Assembly: GCF_018343775.1 (NCBI RefSeq)
Contig: NZ_CP074349.1
Location: 4,702,001 to 4,766,000, forward strand
Length of the DNA stretch: 64,000 nt
Origin: Pseudomonas cichorii
GTDB lineage: Bacteria; Pseudomonadota; Gammaproteobacteria; Pseudomonadales; Pseudomonadaceae
Direction: 5' to 3'
Below, one piece after another: positions 8,701-16,777 of the stretch; position 1 is the stretch's first letter, and each line of letters starts with the position of its first letter. The position numbers were made by a program, and so were the translations under genes. The notes under the pieces were generated by a model. That model had not been told where the DNA came from. It did not search any database and was given only the letters and a program-made list of their open reading frames with translations.

Positions 8701-9231
8701 TCAGCAGCCCTTGGAGCCAGCCTTGGGCACGAATGCGGTTTTCACCCCCGGCTTGAGGGTGATGTAGGCCCGACGCCATGGCTCGTCGCCGACCATCTGC
8801 CAGCGGTGCCCTTCGCCTGTGGTGTCCTGGGCAACCAGCACATCGCCCGGGTGCAGGACAAAGGTTTCGCCGCCGGTAGTGAAGAACTCGAGCGTGCCGC
8901 TCAGAGTGATCACGTATTGCTCTTCGGGAGCGGGATGCCAGTCGTAGGACGAATGAGGTGCCGTTTCCTTGAAGTGGATGATGTCCACATTGGTACGAAA
9001 CTTCTGATCGACTGTACCTTCCTGGATATGAGCACGGTTGTCAGTGCCTGTGCACAACTTGAACGCCCTTATCCCCTGCTGCGCAACCTCCGTGGTCGGT
9101 ATTGCCGCGTGGGCGGTACCCAGAGGCAGCATGACCACAGCCGCCATGGCGACTCCGGTGCCCAGTACGCGAATCAGCTCAAGTTGACGAGCGATAACAT
9201 TTTTCAACAGCACATTTTGTTTCTGCAGCAT
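8701..9231 (-). CDS. Exported cupin-domain protein
   Basis: A 176-residue protein with a hydrophobic N-terminal segment ending at AHAAIP, probably a signal peptide. The single cupin domain (about residues 75-165) shows the two cupin motifs: HPAPEEQYVITLSG and HPGDVLVAQDTTGEGH, with His and Glu residues suited to metal binding. The start at 9231 is chosen because it has a good GGAAG ribosome site; the longer frame upstream has no signal. A periplasmic location is inferred. The substrate is unknown. It converges with gcd across a shared terminator. Confidence 0.7.
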   Translation of the reverse strand: MLQKQNVLLKNVIARQLELIRVLGTGVAMAAVVMLPLGTAHAAIPTTEVAQQGIRAFKLCTGTDNRAHIQEGTVDQKFRTNVDIIHFKETAPHSSYDWHPAPEEQYVITLSGTLEFFTTGGETFVLHPGDVLVAQDTTGEGHRWQMVGDEPWRRAYITLKPGVKTAFVPKAGSKGC

Positions 9232-9736
9232 ATAACTTCCCTGGGAATGAAAAACACACTGAAAACGGCCCTGGTTATCCGGACAGATGACCAAAGCAAA
9301 AAAGGCTTGAATAGACACTGCTGTTTTTGAAGACGCGCAGTTCGTCTTACACATGTACAACTGCGTATAAAACTCGATACAAAAACGTTATGCACATACG
9401 GGTAGCTGTTTATAACGCCGTGGCCTGAGGACAGGGGATAGCCTGTCTTGAGCGTCTGAAGGAAATACCATATCCCTGAAAATTTAGAAATATGTTCTGA
9501 GGCGTATTTCTTTATTTCTATTCCATGAGGCTTTGGCGCATCGATTTTATCCGGGCAGTTGAATTGCATCAGCCGGTAAAACCACAAGTTAATATTTCTT
9601 CACAAAAGCAGAACCTCTGCTTTCACAGAAAAAATCAAAAGATAAATAGACTTCGGAAGGGGAACAGCGGTTTGACCCGTTTCACAATCAAGTCGGCAAC
9701 GTGAACGACTTGATTGTGAGCAGGCCTGCAAGAAGA
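9232..9736. other. AT-rich non-coding stretch
   Basis: About 500 bp with noticeably lower G+C than the flanks and no ORF that looks real on either strand. The right end carries a strong stem-loop (9682-9719). The left end must hold the promoter of the cupin gene. I see no tRNA or riboswitch signature. Confidence 0.5.
9682..9719. terminator. Perfect 14-bp stem-loop after the globin gene
   Basis: TCACAATCAAGTCG (9682-9695) is exactly complementary to CGACTTGATTGTGA (9706-9719) with a 10-nt loop. It lies 17 bp past the stop of the last gene of the minus-strand unit. It lacks a T run, so it may be a transcript-stabilising end rather than a classical terminator. Confidence 0.6.
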
Positions 9737-10159
9737 TTACTTCTCGATCACTTCCCCACGCATCGGCGCCAGCCGGGCGATCAGGCGGTTTTGCACCGGC
9801 ACCGGGATTTTCTCGGCATCCATGGACTTGATGAGGTTCTCCACCAGCGCATTGAAATCACTGCGGGTCAGGTTCTGCCCCTTGTGGGATTCAGCCATGC
9901 TGTCACCTTTGTATTCGCAGGGGCCTCCGGCCTCGACACAGAGTTTTTCCACCAGCCTGTCGCGCAACAAAACAATATTGACCCGCTTGAAGCGCTCGAC
10001 GATACGTTCATCCTGGGCAACGTTCATCAACATGCCCTCGACAATGCGCTGAATACCGGCGCGCTGCCCGAGGTCTTGATAAAGGCTGTCATCCTTGGGT
10101 GGCTGTTGGGCACAGCCCACTAGCAAGGCAATCATCAGACCCATCAACAGACGTTTCAT
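9737..10159 (-). CDS. Group I truncated haemoglobin, lipoprotein form
   Basis: A 140-residue protein starting with a lipoprotein signal peptide and lipobox LLVGC (Cys16). The rest resembles group I truncated globins: YQDLGQRAGIQRIVEGM for helices A-B, and MAESHKGQNLT with the candidate proximal haem His. Aligned by eye, the usual helix-B Phe-Tyr pair is replaced by Met-Leu, so the distal pocket is atypical. Two additional Cys (near 74 and 80) could form a disulfide, in keeping with export. Its start overlaps the DUF3034 stop by one base (TGATG). Function is inferred: binding of O2, NO or a related ligand in the envelope. Confidence 0.72.
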   Translation of the reverse strand: MKRLLMGLMIALLVGCAQQPPKDDSLYQDLGQRAGIQRIVEGMLMNVAQDERIVERFKRVNIVLLRDRLVEKLCVEAGGPCEYKGDSMAESHKGQNLTRSDFNALVENLIKSMDAEKIPVPVQNRLIARLAPMRGEVIEK

Positions 10160-11022
10160 CAGAAACTCCCCTGAATAGACAGATAAGTGCCGTTCTGGTT
10201 ATCCAGCGTGGCGATTTCGCCCAGTCGTGCGTAGGCAAGGACAATCGACAAGTGCTTGTTGGGGAAATAGCCGACAAAGATATCAGCCCAGTCGCTTTCT
10301 CCGGCAAACGACAGGTTGTCCGGTTTTTCGCGATACTCAACCCCCATGGCCCAGCGTGGATTGAACAGAACAGCCACCGAACCTTCCTTGAGGACGCTGC
10401 GACTGTCGCGACGGTCGCCACCAAAGCCCAGCAAACCGGTTTCATTGGCGCGGCTGTAACGCACGCCACCGTTGACCACGACGTTGTAACCAAAGGCCGC
10501 CCCCATCAACAGGCGGCTGGCGGTCAGATAACCCTCGACGTCAGAATCACGCTTTGAGCCGATGAGGCTCGGAATCAGGAAGTCGTTCTGGTGTTTGTAC
10601 TGAACCCCCAGAGAAACCTGAGGTAGGGAATCGTAGATCAGGTCGCCGAACAAGCGCACTTTAATACCGAAGACATCCTGGGTCAGGTTGTCTTCAGGCA
10701 GACTCAACTTGTGCTGCAAGGTGCCCAGATCGAAACGCTGGTGGGCATAGGACAACTCGACACGGTTACCGTAGGCCACCGCCATACCGGCCACATCCAG
10801 GGTGTAGTCGGGCAAATCGATATGCGTGGCAAACGCGCTTGCGCCCCACTCACCCTGTTCGCCATAACCGGTAATCACCGCCCACGGCGTGATCCCGCCG
10901 CCCGCTGCACCTTCTATGCTGCTGGCGCCTCCCGTAGCGATCAAACGACCGTTATCGGCCATGGCAAGGGACGAGAAAGCCCCCAGAAAGCAACCCAACA
11001 ACAACGAAATTCTGTAGGTCAT
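10159..11022 (-). CDS. DUF3034 family exported protein, probable outer-membrane barrel
   Basis: A 287-residue protein with a signal peptide ending at SLAMADNG and no later membrane helices. The GGASSIEGAAGGGITPWAV segment and many alternating hydrophobic stretches (VELSYAHQRF, VSLGVQYKHQ, MGVEYREKP) with a terminal Phe suggest an outer-membrane beta-barrel and match DUF3034. The family has no established function. It starts 3 bp after the phosphodiesterase gene and overlaps the globin gene by one base, so the three are almost certainly cotranscribed and translationally coupled. Confidence 0.75.
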   Translation of the reverse strand: MTYRISLLLGCFLGAFSSLAMADNGRLIATGGASSIEGAAGGGITPWAVITGYGEQGEWGASAFATHIDLPDYTLDVAGMAVAYGNRVELSYAHQRFDLGTLQHKLSLPEDNLTQDVFGIKVRLFGDLIYDSLPQVSLGVQYKHQNDFLIPSLIGSKRDSDVEGYLTASRLLMGAAFGYNVVVNGGVRYSRANETGLLGFGGDRRDSRSVLKEGSVAVLFNPRWAMGVEYREKPDNLSFAGESDWADIFVGYFPNKHLSIVLAYARLGEIATLDNQNGTYLSIQGSF

Positions 11023-11025
11023 AGC

Positions 11026-13380
11026 TCAATTAACCATCAGGCTGGGGGGAGTCAGAGACGTGGCAATCCATGCCTCGAACGCGGAGGCGGTCAAAGGGCG
11101 ACTGATGAGGTAGCCCTGAGCCGTATCGCAATGCCAACGCTCAAGCAAATCCAGGCTGTGCTGATACTCGACACCCTCGGCAACCACCTTGAGTCCCAGG
11201 TTGTGACTCATCTCGATGGTGGAACGCACGATCACAGCGTCCTCACTGGTTTCATCCAGGTTGCGAACAAAGGACTGGTCGATTTTCAACTCCTGTACCG
11301 GCAATCGTTTGAGGTGTGCCAATGAAGAGTAGCCGGTGCCGAAGTCGTCCACCGAAAGACTGATGCCGCAATCGCGCAAACGGTTGAGCACGAGCAGGGC
11401 TTTCTCAGGCTCGCTCATCACGGCGCTTTCCGTGATCTCGAAAATCAGTTGCTCGGCCGGTACGCCATAAAGGTTGAGCAGCGTTACAACGTGTCCGACC
11501 AGATCGCCACTGAGCAGGTCATCGGCAGAAATATTGACCGACAGCTGGATGACCAGGCCACGCTTGTTCCACTCGGCCAACTGGCGCATGGCTTCCTCAA
11601 TCACCCAGTTGGTCAGCAACTGGATGCTGCCGGTACGCTCGGCCAGCACGATGAACTCGGCAGGCGATACATTGCCGAACTGCGGATGACTCCAGCGCAA
11701 CAAGGCTTCGGCCTGACACACATGACCTTTGCTGATATCCAGCTTGGGTTGGTAATGCAGCATCAGCTCGCCATTCTGCGCAGCCTTGCGCAAGTCGCGG
11801 ATCAAGCTGATCTGGCGCTGGTGAGCCAGGTCGCGACCATCTTCATAGATCTGCATGCGCCCCGGCAGGCTTGCCGCATCTTTACGGGCAATTGCTGCAC
11901 GGCTGAGCAGTTCTTTGGGGGCATCACCGTTTTCGGGATAGGTAGTGATACCGATACAGCACTCAAGGGAGACATCCTGGTTATCCACACGATGCGGTTC
12001 GCTGAGGATACGCTGCAGGGTATCGCCCATGGCCACGGCACCATCGCTGGTGGTGTTATCCAGCAACAACAGGAACTCATCGACCGCCAGGCGGGCCACG
12101 GTATCACCGGAGCCCAGGGCATCCTGCAGTTGCCTGCTCACCTGGCGCAACAATTGATCCACACCTTCGGCGCCACTGCTTTCGTTGATCGACGCCATGT
12201 TCTCGATGCCCAGGTACATCAAGGCCACCGGGCGCTCCGCAGCAATCGCACTGCCCAGACGCTCCATGACCAGCGCCCGGTTAGGCAGACCGGTCACCGC
12301 ATCATGCAAGGCGTTGTGCGCCAGTTGCCCTTCACGCTCTGCAATACCCTGCTGCATGGCGTTGATGGCGCCTGCGAGCATGCCCAGTTCGTCGCTGCGC
12401 GTCATCACCACCGGCGTTTCATAATCACCATCACCGATACGCTGGGCCGCCAGTGCCAGTTCCCGAACCGGAGTGGACACGCTGCGCGCCAGTGCCAGCG
12501 TACCTAACAAAGAACCAAACAGTGCCGCCAGGGATATCCAGAAGATCTTTTCATCCAGAGGCGCAAAGGCCTGCAAGGCCTTGTCCAGCGGGCTTTGCAG
12601 CAAAGCGATCACTTGCCCGTCGCTGGCCTGGCCGGTGTTGGCCAGCATCAGTGACTGGCTGAGAAAGTTCTGATTCAACTGCTCGGTGACGCGCATCTGC
12701 CCCTCGGACAAACTACGCATCAACTCGACCATGCCGGGGCGCAACGCCTCAGGCTGGGTACTGATCAACTCGCCAGGCTGGCCGTGCTCCACGGTCAGGA
12801 ACGACACTTCGAGTCCACTGAGGGAGCGCAGCTCCTGAGCGATATCGTTATCGATGGCAAACCCCATCACGACACGTCCGATGGGCAAGGGAGCCAGGAC
12901 CGTACTCTCAACCAGCAAGTGCGGTATGCCGCCGCCCGGGACGATCAGCACCGACTGTTTATTGCGCTTGGCATTACGCAATGCCTGGTCGTAGACGAAC
13001 TTCGAGCCTTCAGGCACGTTGGATTCGGTACTGGAGATCACCGTACCGTCCATGCCCAGCAGAAACATGTCGCTGGCATTGATCCGCGCACCATGGTTCA
13101 ACAGCACCGAGCGGATGGTCGATGAGTCCTCGCTGGCTACCGCGTCGCGGAAGCCGAAATCGGCAGAGAGTAATTGCACCGTATCGCGCAAGCGCTTGCC
13201 ACGCAGCTCGATCAGGCGTTCAAAAACCCGACTGCCCACTTCCAGTTGCGCCTGAGCCTGAGTACGGACCGCATCGCCCGTCGCGATCTTGACGGCAAAA
13301 AACACCGCGCTGACCACGATAAGCAACAAAGCGATCAATACGCAGGCAATGCGCGCCTGAAAGCTGTTACGAAAATTCAT
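11026..13380 (-). CDS. Membrane sensor with HAMP, degenerate GGDEF and EAL domains (c-di-GMP phosphodiesterase)
   Basis: A 784-residue inner-membrane protein. It has an N-terminal membrane helix (about 10-30), a large periplasmic sensor region (about 32-275), a second helix (FWISLAALFGSLLG), a HAMP domain (about 300-352), a GGDEF domain whose signature has decayed to AVDEF, and an EAL domain (about 520-775). The EAL domain keeps EALLRW, VNIS, FEITES, DDFGTGYSSL, KIDQSFV and VAEGVE, so phosphodiesterase activity is expected, while cyclase activity is not. It is coupled to the upstream cupredoxin-like gene (TGATG overlap) and to DUF3034 downstream. This suggests it reports a periplasmic signal handled by these neighbours. 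Confidence 0.85.
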   Translation of the reverse strand: MNFRNSFQARIACVLIALLLIVVSAVFFAVKIATGDAVRTQAQAQLEVGSRVFERLIELRGKRLRDTVQLLSADFGFRDAVASEDSSTIRSVLLNHGARINASDMFLLGMDGTVISSTESNVPEGSKFVYDQALRNAKRNKQSVLIVPGGGIPHLLVESTVLAPLPIGRVVMGFAIDNDIAQELRSLSGLEVSFLTVEHGQPGELISTQPEALRPGMVELMRSLSEGQMRVTEQLNQNFLSQSLMLANTGQASDGQVIALLQSPLDKALQAFAPLDEKIFWISLAALFGSLLGTLALARSVSTPVRELALAAQRIGDGDYETPVVMTRSDELGMLAGAINAMQQGIAEREGQLAHNALHDAVTGLPNRALVMERLGSAIAAERPVALMYLGIENMASINESSGAEGVDQLLRQVSRQLQDALGSGDTVARLAVDEFLLLLDNTTSDGAVAMGDTLQRILSEPHRVDNQDVSLECCIGITTYPENGDAPKELLSRAAIARKDAASLPGRMQIYEDGRDLAHQRQISLIRDLRKAAQNGELMLHYQPKLDISKGHVCQAEALLRWSHPQFGNVSPAEFIVLAERTGSIQLLTNWVIEEAMRQLAEWNKRGLVIQLSVNISADDLLSGDLVGHVVTLLNLYGVPAEQLIFEITESAVMSEPEKALLVLNRLRDCGISLSVDDFGTGYSSLAHLKRLPVQELKIDQSFVRNLDETSEDAVIVRSTIEMSHNLGLKVVAEGVEYQHSLDLLERWHCDTAQGYLISRPLTASAFEAWIATSLTPPSLMVN

Positions 13381-14051
13381 CAATGAGCAGCCTTGTGGAA
13401 AGCTTCGCCAAACGCTCCCGGAGCGGGCCTGGCAGGTTTGTCTTCATTCTTGACCTCGACATCGAGGTTGAAGCGCTGGGTCAGGCCCGAAGCAGGAATA
13501 TCGAACTCGCCCCCCGAAACCGGCTGCATGTCTTCAGCCTGAGGATGCCAGAGCGTTGCCACGTAATGACCGGCAGGTAACAGGTCAAGCTTGAGGGTGC
13601 CATTGCTGTCGGTCACACCGAACCATGGTTCGTCAGTGACATAGATGTAGCCGACCATCCAGTCATGGATATTGCAGCCAAGCACCACGACACCCGCCTT
13701 GTCGAACAGCAACGGCTCGGAAGGTGTGCCTTCATAGAGACGCAGCTCGAAGCGTTTTGCGGGGGAGAAGGAATAGACCTGGTGACGAATGTTGTCACTG
13801 TTGGGGAATTTGACTTGCGCGCCGGTGTGCACAGCCAGCACGCGCGGCGAAAACTCCTGGTCGCGCTGGTCCATTTCAGCCTTGCCACCGCTGACAGCAC
13901 CTGCGGCAGGTCCTTTGAGCGTCAGGACCGCATCGGCAAGCGGTTTGCCTTGCTTGTCGAATACCTGGGCAGTCAATGCCGCAGCAGATGCATGTGCAGC
14001 GGACAACGCCAATAATCCAGTCAGGACAACTGAAGAAAATACTCTGGTCAT
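13380..14051 (-). CDS. Periplasmic cupredoxin-like protein (methylamine-utilisation protein family)
   Basis: A 223-residue protein with a signal peptide ending near ASAAAL. The central domain has NIRHQVYSFS and LGCNIHDWM, giving a His...Cys-x2-His-x2-Met pattern compatible with a type 1 copper site. A carboxypeptidase-regulatory-like beta domain follows (VTDSNGTLKLDLLPAGHY). Similar proteins are often annotated as methylamine utilisation proteins, but no methylamine dehydrogenase genes are present here. It is the first gene of a four-gene coupled unit ending with the globin lipoprotein. The start at 14051 fits the signal peptide better than the longer frame to 14105. Confidence 0.7.
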   Translation of the reverse strand: MTRVFSSVVLTGLLALSAAHASAAALTAQVFDKQGKPLADAVLTLKGPAAGAVSGGKAEMDQRDQEFSPRVLAVHTGAQVKFPNSDNIRHQVYSFSPAKRFELRLYEGTPSEPLLFDKAGVVVLGCNIHDWMVGYIYVTDEPWFGVTDSNGTLKLDLLPAGHYVATLWHPQAEDMQPVSGGEFDIPASGLTQRFNLDVEVKNEDKPARPAPGAFGEAFHKAAH

Positions 14052-14310
14052 ACTCGATTCAATCCAAAACGGCAGTACTGATAACAAGAACGCCAGCCTT
14101 GGCATGGTTTTGCATGCAGATGAACTGTCGACCCATTAAGAGCACGCAACATCAGGCATTTGCCATCAAGCAATCAAACCTTAAAAAACACAGGGCAATG
14201 CCCTGCATATCATTGACTGATTGCCTCCTACTCACGCTATCGACCGCCCCCATTGAAACCTGAGGGCACTTGCCCCATCTAAGCATCATGTTCAATTTCG
14301 CAGGTGCCCT

Positions 14311-16728
14311 ATGAGTGACCAGCAGAAAGACTCACAAGATTTGCCTGATGACGCAGCCGAACACACGATTCATCTGAGCTCCGACAGCACGTCCCTTGCT
14401 CTTCCAGGCCAGAACCTGCCGGACAAGGTCTACATCATTCCGATCCACAACCGTCCCTTCTTTCCGGCACAGGTTCTGCCTGTGATCGTCAATGAAGAGC
14501 CGTGGGCCGAAACCCTGGAGCTGGTCAGCAAGTCCGAACATCACTCGCTTGCGCTGTTTTTCATGGACACTCCCCAGGAGGATCCTCGCCACTTCAATAC
14601 CAAGGCGCTTCCCGAGTATGGCACTTTGGTCAAGGTTCACCATGCCAGCCGCGAAAATGGTCGATTACAGTTCGTGGCCCAGGGTTTGAGCCGCGTTCGT
14701 ATCCGTACCTGGCTCAAGCACCATCGCCCGCCTTATCTGGTAGAAATCGAATATCCGCAGCAGCCCAACGAGCCCACCGACGAGGTCAAGGCCTACGGCA
14801 TGGCCCTGATCAACGCGATCAAGGAACTGCTGCCCCTCAACCCGCTTTACAGCGAAGAGCTGAAGAATTACCTCAACCGTTTCAGCCCCAACGATCCCTC
14901 GCCCCTCACTGACTTCGCCGCCGCCCTGACATCAGCCACCGGCGTCGAACTGCAGGAAGTACTCGATTGCGTCCCCATGCTCAAGCGCATGGAGAAAGTC
15001 CTGCCGATGCTGCGCAAGGAAGTCGAAGTCGCGCGCCTGCAAAAAGAGATCTCCGCCGAGGTCAATCGCAAGATCGGCGAACATCAGCGCCAGTTCTTCC
15101 TGAAAGAACAACTCAAGGTCATCCAGCAGGAACTGGGGCTGAGCAAGGACGATCGCAGCGCCGATATCGAACAGTTCGAGCAGCGCCTGGAAGGCAAGAC
15201 CCTGCCGCCCCAGGCCCGCAAGAAAATCGACGAGGAAATCGGCAAGCTCAAGGTCCTGGAAACCGGCTCCCCCGAATACGCCGTGACCCGCAACTATCTG
15301 GACTGGGCCAGCTCTTTGCCCTGGGGCGTCTACGGCGAAGACAAACTGGACCTCAAGCACGCCCGCAAGGTGCTCGACCAGCACCATGCCGGGCTCGACG
15401 ACATCAAGGCACGTATTCTCGAATTTCTCGCCGTGGGAGCCTATAAAGGCGAAATCAGCGGCTCGATTGTCCTCCTGGTCGGCCCGCCGGGCGTGGGCAA
15501 GACCAGCGTCGGACGTTCGATTGCCGAATCCCTTGGCCGTCCTTTCTATCGCCTGAGCGTAGGCGGCATGCGCGACGAGGCCGAAATCAAGGGCCACCGC
15601 CGTACCTACATCGGCGCCCAACCGGGCAAGCTGGTGCAGGCACTCAAGGATGTGGAAGTGATGAACCCGGTCATCATGCTCGATGAAATCGACAAGATGG
15701 GCCAGAGCTACCAGGGCGACCCGGCTTCCGCGCTGCTGGAAACCCTGGATCCGGAACAGAACGTCGAATTCCTCGACCACTACCTGGACCTGCGCCTGGA
15801 CCTGTCCAAGGTGCTGTTCGTCTGCACCGCCAACACACTGGACTCGATTCCAGGCCCCCTGCTGGACCGGATGGAAGTGATCCGCCTGTCCGGCTATATC
15901 ACCGAAGAAAAACTCGCCATTGCCAAACGCCACCTGTGGCCCAAGCAACTGGACAAGGCCGGTGTCACCAAGAACAAACTGTCGATCAGCGACAGCGCCC
16001 TGCGCGCAGTCATCGAAGGCTACGCCCGCGAAGCCGGTGTGAGGCAACTGGAGAAGCAACTGGGCAAGCTGGTGCGCAAGGCGGTGGTCAAGCTGCTGGA
16101 CGAACCCGACTCAGTCATCAAGATCGGCAACAAGGATCTGGAGGCTTCACTGGGCATGCCGGTGTTCCGCAGCGAACAGGTCTTGTCCGGCACCGGCGTC
16201 ATTACAGGCCTGGCCTGGACCAGCATGGGCGGCGCCACTCTGCCTATCGAAGCGACACGCATCCACACCCTGAACCGCGGCTTCAAGCTGACCGGGCAAC
16301 TGGGTGATGTGATGAAAGAGTCTGCAGAAATAGCCTACAGCTACGTCAGTTCCAACCTGAAAAGCTTCGGCGGCGATGCGAAGTTCTTCGACGAGGCCTT
16401 TGTCCATCTCCACGTTCCGGAAGGCGCAACGCCCAAGGACGGCCCGAGTGCCGGCGTGACCATGGCCAGTGCCCTGCTGTCTCTGGCACGCAATCAGCCA
16501 CCTAAGAAAGGCGTGGCCATGACCGGCGAGCTGACACTGACAGGGCATGTCCTGCCGATTGGTGGCGTGCGTGAGAAGGTCATTGCGGCACGGCGCCAGA
16601 AGATCAACGAACTGATCCTGCCGGAACCCAATCGCGGAAACTTCGAGGAGCTACCCGATTACCTGAAGGAAGGACTGACCGTTCACTTCGCCAAGCGCTT
16701 TGCGGATGTGGCGAAAGTGTTGTTCTGA
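14311..16728 (+). CDS. lon: Lon-family ATP-dependent protease (endopeptidase La), AsrA-type paralogue
   Basis: An 805-residue Lon. The N-terminal substrate-recognition domain covers about 40-240, a coiled region 240-300, the AAA+ module 345-580 with Walker A GPPGVGKT (from residue 391) and Walker B IMLDEIDKM, and the protease domain with the Ser713-Lys756 dyad in KDGPSAGVTMA and GGVREKV. Compared with canonical Lon it has an extended acidic N-terminus (QDLPDDAAEHT). It resembles PA0779 (AsrA) of P. aeruginosa, a second Lon linked to the heat-shock response to aminoglycosides. In P. aeruginosa this gene likewise lies near znuD-like and icp genes. It is probably monocistronic. Confidence 0.9.
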   Translation: MSDQQKDSQDLPDDAAEHTIHLSSDSTSLALPGQNLPDKVYIIPIHNRPFFPAQVLPVIVNEEPWAETLELVSKSEHHSLALFFMDTPQEDPRHFNTKALPEYGTLVKVHHASRENGRLQFVAQGLSRVRIRTWLKHHRPPYLVEIEYPQQPNEPTDEVKAYGMALINAIKELLPLNPLYSEELKNYLNRFSPNDPSPLTDFAAALTSATGVELQEVLDCVPMLKRMEKVLPMLRKEVEVARLQKEISAEVNRKIGEHQRQFFLKEQLKVIQQELGLSKDDRSADIEQFEQRLEGKTLPPQARKKIDEEIGKLKVLETGSPEYAVTRNYLDWASSLPWGVYGEDKLDLKHARKVLDQHHAGLDDIKARILEFLAVGAYKGEISGSIVLLVGPPGVGKTSVGRSIAESLGRPFYRLSVGGMRDEAEIKGHRRTYIGAQPGKLVQALKDVEVMNPVIMLDEIDKMGQSYQGDPASALLETLDPEQNVEFLDHYLDLRLDLSKVLFVCTANTLDSIPGPLLDRMEVIRLSGYITEEKLAIAKRHLWPKQLDKAGVTKNKLSISDSALRAVIEGYAREAGVRQLEKQLGKLVRKAVVKLLDEPDSVIKIGNKDLEASLGMPVFRSEQVLSGTGVITGLAWTSMGGATLPIEATRIHTLNRGFKLTGQLGDVMKESAEIAYSYVSSNLKSFGGDAKFFDEAFVHLHVPEGATPKDGPSAGVTMASALLSLARNQPPKKGVAMTGELTLTGHVLPIGGVREKVIAARRQKINELILPEPNRGNFEELPDYLKEGLTVHFAKRFADVAKVLF

Positions 16729-16736
16729 AGGTTTGC

Positions 16737-16766
16737 CTTCGTGAAGGGTTTGCCCCCTTCACGAAG
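16737..16766. terminator. 12-bp stem-loop between lon and wbpM
   Basis: CTTCGTGAAGGG (16737-16748) pairs perfectly with CCCTTCACGAAG (16755-16766) around a 6-nt loop. It separates the convergent lon and wbpM genes and probably ends both transcripts, although no long T run follows. Confidence 0.7.
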
Positions 16767-16777
16767 CTCAACCCGCG

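Noticed and set aside
9232..9736. Mobile element remnant in the AT-rich gap
   Set aside because: No transposase fragment, terminal repeats or target duplication could be found.
11026..13380. Diguanylate cyclase activity
   Set aside because: The GGDEF signature is AVDEF, which lacks the required glycines.
13380..14051. Methylamine-utilisation role for the cupredoxin-like protein
   Set aside because: The name comes from database habit; no methylamine dehydrogenase or mau genes are nearby.
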